Below, in pieces: positions 63,332 through 64,000 of a DNA stretch of 64,000 nucleotides (positions within the stretch are counted from its first letter, which is position 1; each line of letters opens with the position of its first letter). The notes beneath the pieces are model-generated. The model worked only from the letters and a program-made list of their open reading frames with translations, was not told where the DNA came from and ran no database searches. This DNA is from Candidatus Kirkpatrickella diaphorinae (GTDB lineage Bacteria; Pseudomonadota; Alphaproteobacteria; Acetobacterales; Acetobacteraceae). Location of the stretch: assembly GCF_025736875.1 (NCBI RefSeq), contig NZ_CP107052.1, forward strand, positions 62,001 to 126,000, in the 5' to 3' direction. The position numbers and the translations under genes are program-made.

Positions 63332-64000
63332 ATGCTCAAACGCTTTCTCAATGCGCCGGATAAACTCGTTTCCGAAGCTATTGACGGGCTTCTCAGATCA
63401 TCCCAAGGCGCACACCTGGCGCGGCTCGATGCGGGTGCCGGCATCAATGTTGTGCTCCAAAAGCATGTCCCGCCGGACCGTGTCGCTGTGATTTCCGGTG
63501 GCGGGTCGGGTCACGAGCCCGCTCATGCGGGTTTCGTGGGGCGCGGCATGTTGACAGCCGCCGTCTGTGGCGCGGTATTCGCCTCACCGGGGATAGATGC
63601 CATCCTCTCTGCGATCATCGCCGTCACCGGCCCGGCTGGCTGTCTCCTTATCGTCAAAAATTACACGGGCGACCGTCTCAATTTCGGCATCGCGGCGGAG
63701 CAGGCGCGTGCGCTCGGCTATAAAGTCGCACTCATCATTGTCGGGGACGATATTGCGCTGGGCCAGAATGCGCGTGCCAGGGGGATTGCGGGCACCATCC
63801 TCATTCATAAAATTGCCGGTTATCATGCGGAGAGAGGCGCCTCGTTGGAGGAGGTGACGCATCATGCGGAGGATGCTTCCCGTAAAGTGCGCTCTCTGGG
63901 CCTCGCTTTGACCGACTGCAATGTTTATGACGGACATCACCAGGATCGCCTCGGGCCCCATGAGGCGGAACTGGGGCTCGGCGTCCATGGGGAGGCCGGT
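63332..64000 (+). CDS. dhaK: Dihydroxyacetone kinase subunit DhaK (3' end outside window)
   Basis: The ATG at 63332 (MLKRFLNAPDKLVSEAIDGLL) follows GGAG. The frame is open to the window edge, about 223 residues. The substrate-binding fold is clear: VAVISGGGSGHEPAHAGFVGRGMLTAAV, KNYTGDRLNFGIAAEQARA, and the substrate His region ELGLGVHGEAG just at the edge. DhaK phosphorylates dihydroxyacetone, with DhaL and DhaM or ATP, in glycerol catabolism. The rest lies outside; a fused ATP-dependent enzyme is possible. Confidence 0.93.
   Translation, partial: MLKRFLNAPDKLVSEAIDGLLRSSQGAHLARLDAGAGINVVLQKHVPPDRVAVISGGGSGHEPAHAGFVGRGMLTAAVCGAVFASPGIDAILSAIIAVTGPAGCLLIVKNYTGDRLNFGIAAEQARALGYKVALIIVGDDIALGQNARARGIAGTILIHKIAGYHAERGASLEEVTHHAEDASRKVRSLGLALTDCNVYDGHHQDRLGPHEAELGLGVHGEAG

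Noticed and set aside
1-64000. CRISPR arrays, insertion sequences, prophage genes
   Set aside because: No regularly spaced repeats, transposase, integrase or phage structural genes were seen.

Overview
The window looks like a chromosomal segment of an alphaproteobacterium, most likely an acetic acid bacterium or close relative (Acetobacteraceae). The main evidence is a circularly permuted, two-piece tmRNA whose tag reads ANDNSKVLAVAA, an alphaproteobacterial-type SspB, a ribbon-helix-helix protein of the RHH_4 type, flavin-dependent ThyX, and moderately high GC with frequent GTG/TTG starts. Species and family are inferred from gene content; no search was run.

Layout. 0-7 kb: the 5' part of an RluD-type pseudouridine synthase (leaving the window), a small membrane protein coupled to a TspO homologue, an old-yellow-enzyme reductase, cobalamin-dependent methionine synthase MetH, and one unrecognised ORF. 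7.2-18 kb: a same-strand locus with a type I secretion ABC transporter, its membrane-fusion partner, a Sel1-repeat protein, a 991-aa multidomain glycosyltransferase, a protein resembling clostridial hydrophobic-W (ChW) repeats and a GT4 glycosyltransferase; it looks like a surface or export glycosylation system. 18-31.2 kb: housekeeping genes, namely pyrophosphatase, a SelW-like protein, a CAT-anticodon tRNA, EttA, a GNAT, MlaC/MlaA, a DnaJ-domain protein, the queA-tgt-queG queuosine operon, an AbrB-type permease that seems to start at CTG, and sspB next to ssrA (adaptor beside the RNA that encodes the tag it delivers). 31.3-38.8 kb: thyX, a cell-envelope lipoprotein with no normal start codon, a peroxide-defence module (oxyR divergent from ahpC-ahpF with a good OxyR operator between), and an MFS pump divergent from an HxlR regulator.

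39.1-46.7 kb is the most unusual part: six minus-strand genes, several translationally coupled by 4-bp ATGA overlaps, encoding a [2Fe-2S] ferredoxin, a heme-oxygenase-like diiron oxidase (HDO), an 887-aa protein with two ATP-grasp domains, a third ATP-grasp ligase, an EamA exporter and a Tat-exported PLP-dependent class V aminotransferase. This reads as a compact pathway for a small amide- or peptide-like metabolite that is oxidised, exported and finished in the periplasm. I do not recognise a characterised pathway with this combination. It is flanked by about 1.1 kb of apparently non-coding or decayed DNA on the upstream side and carries a decayed second copy of the Tat signal inside.

47.7-64 kb: Dps, an AraJ-like MFS exporter, a tandem GT2 glycosyltransferase, a complete phosphate operon in the order pstC-pstA-pstB-phoU-phoB-phoR-pstS, a dicarboxylate/amino-acid symporter, an amino-acid permease, a coupled pair of small membrane proteins, and the 5' part of dhaK (leaving the window).
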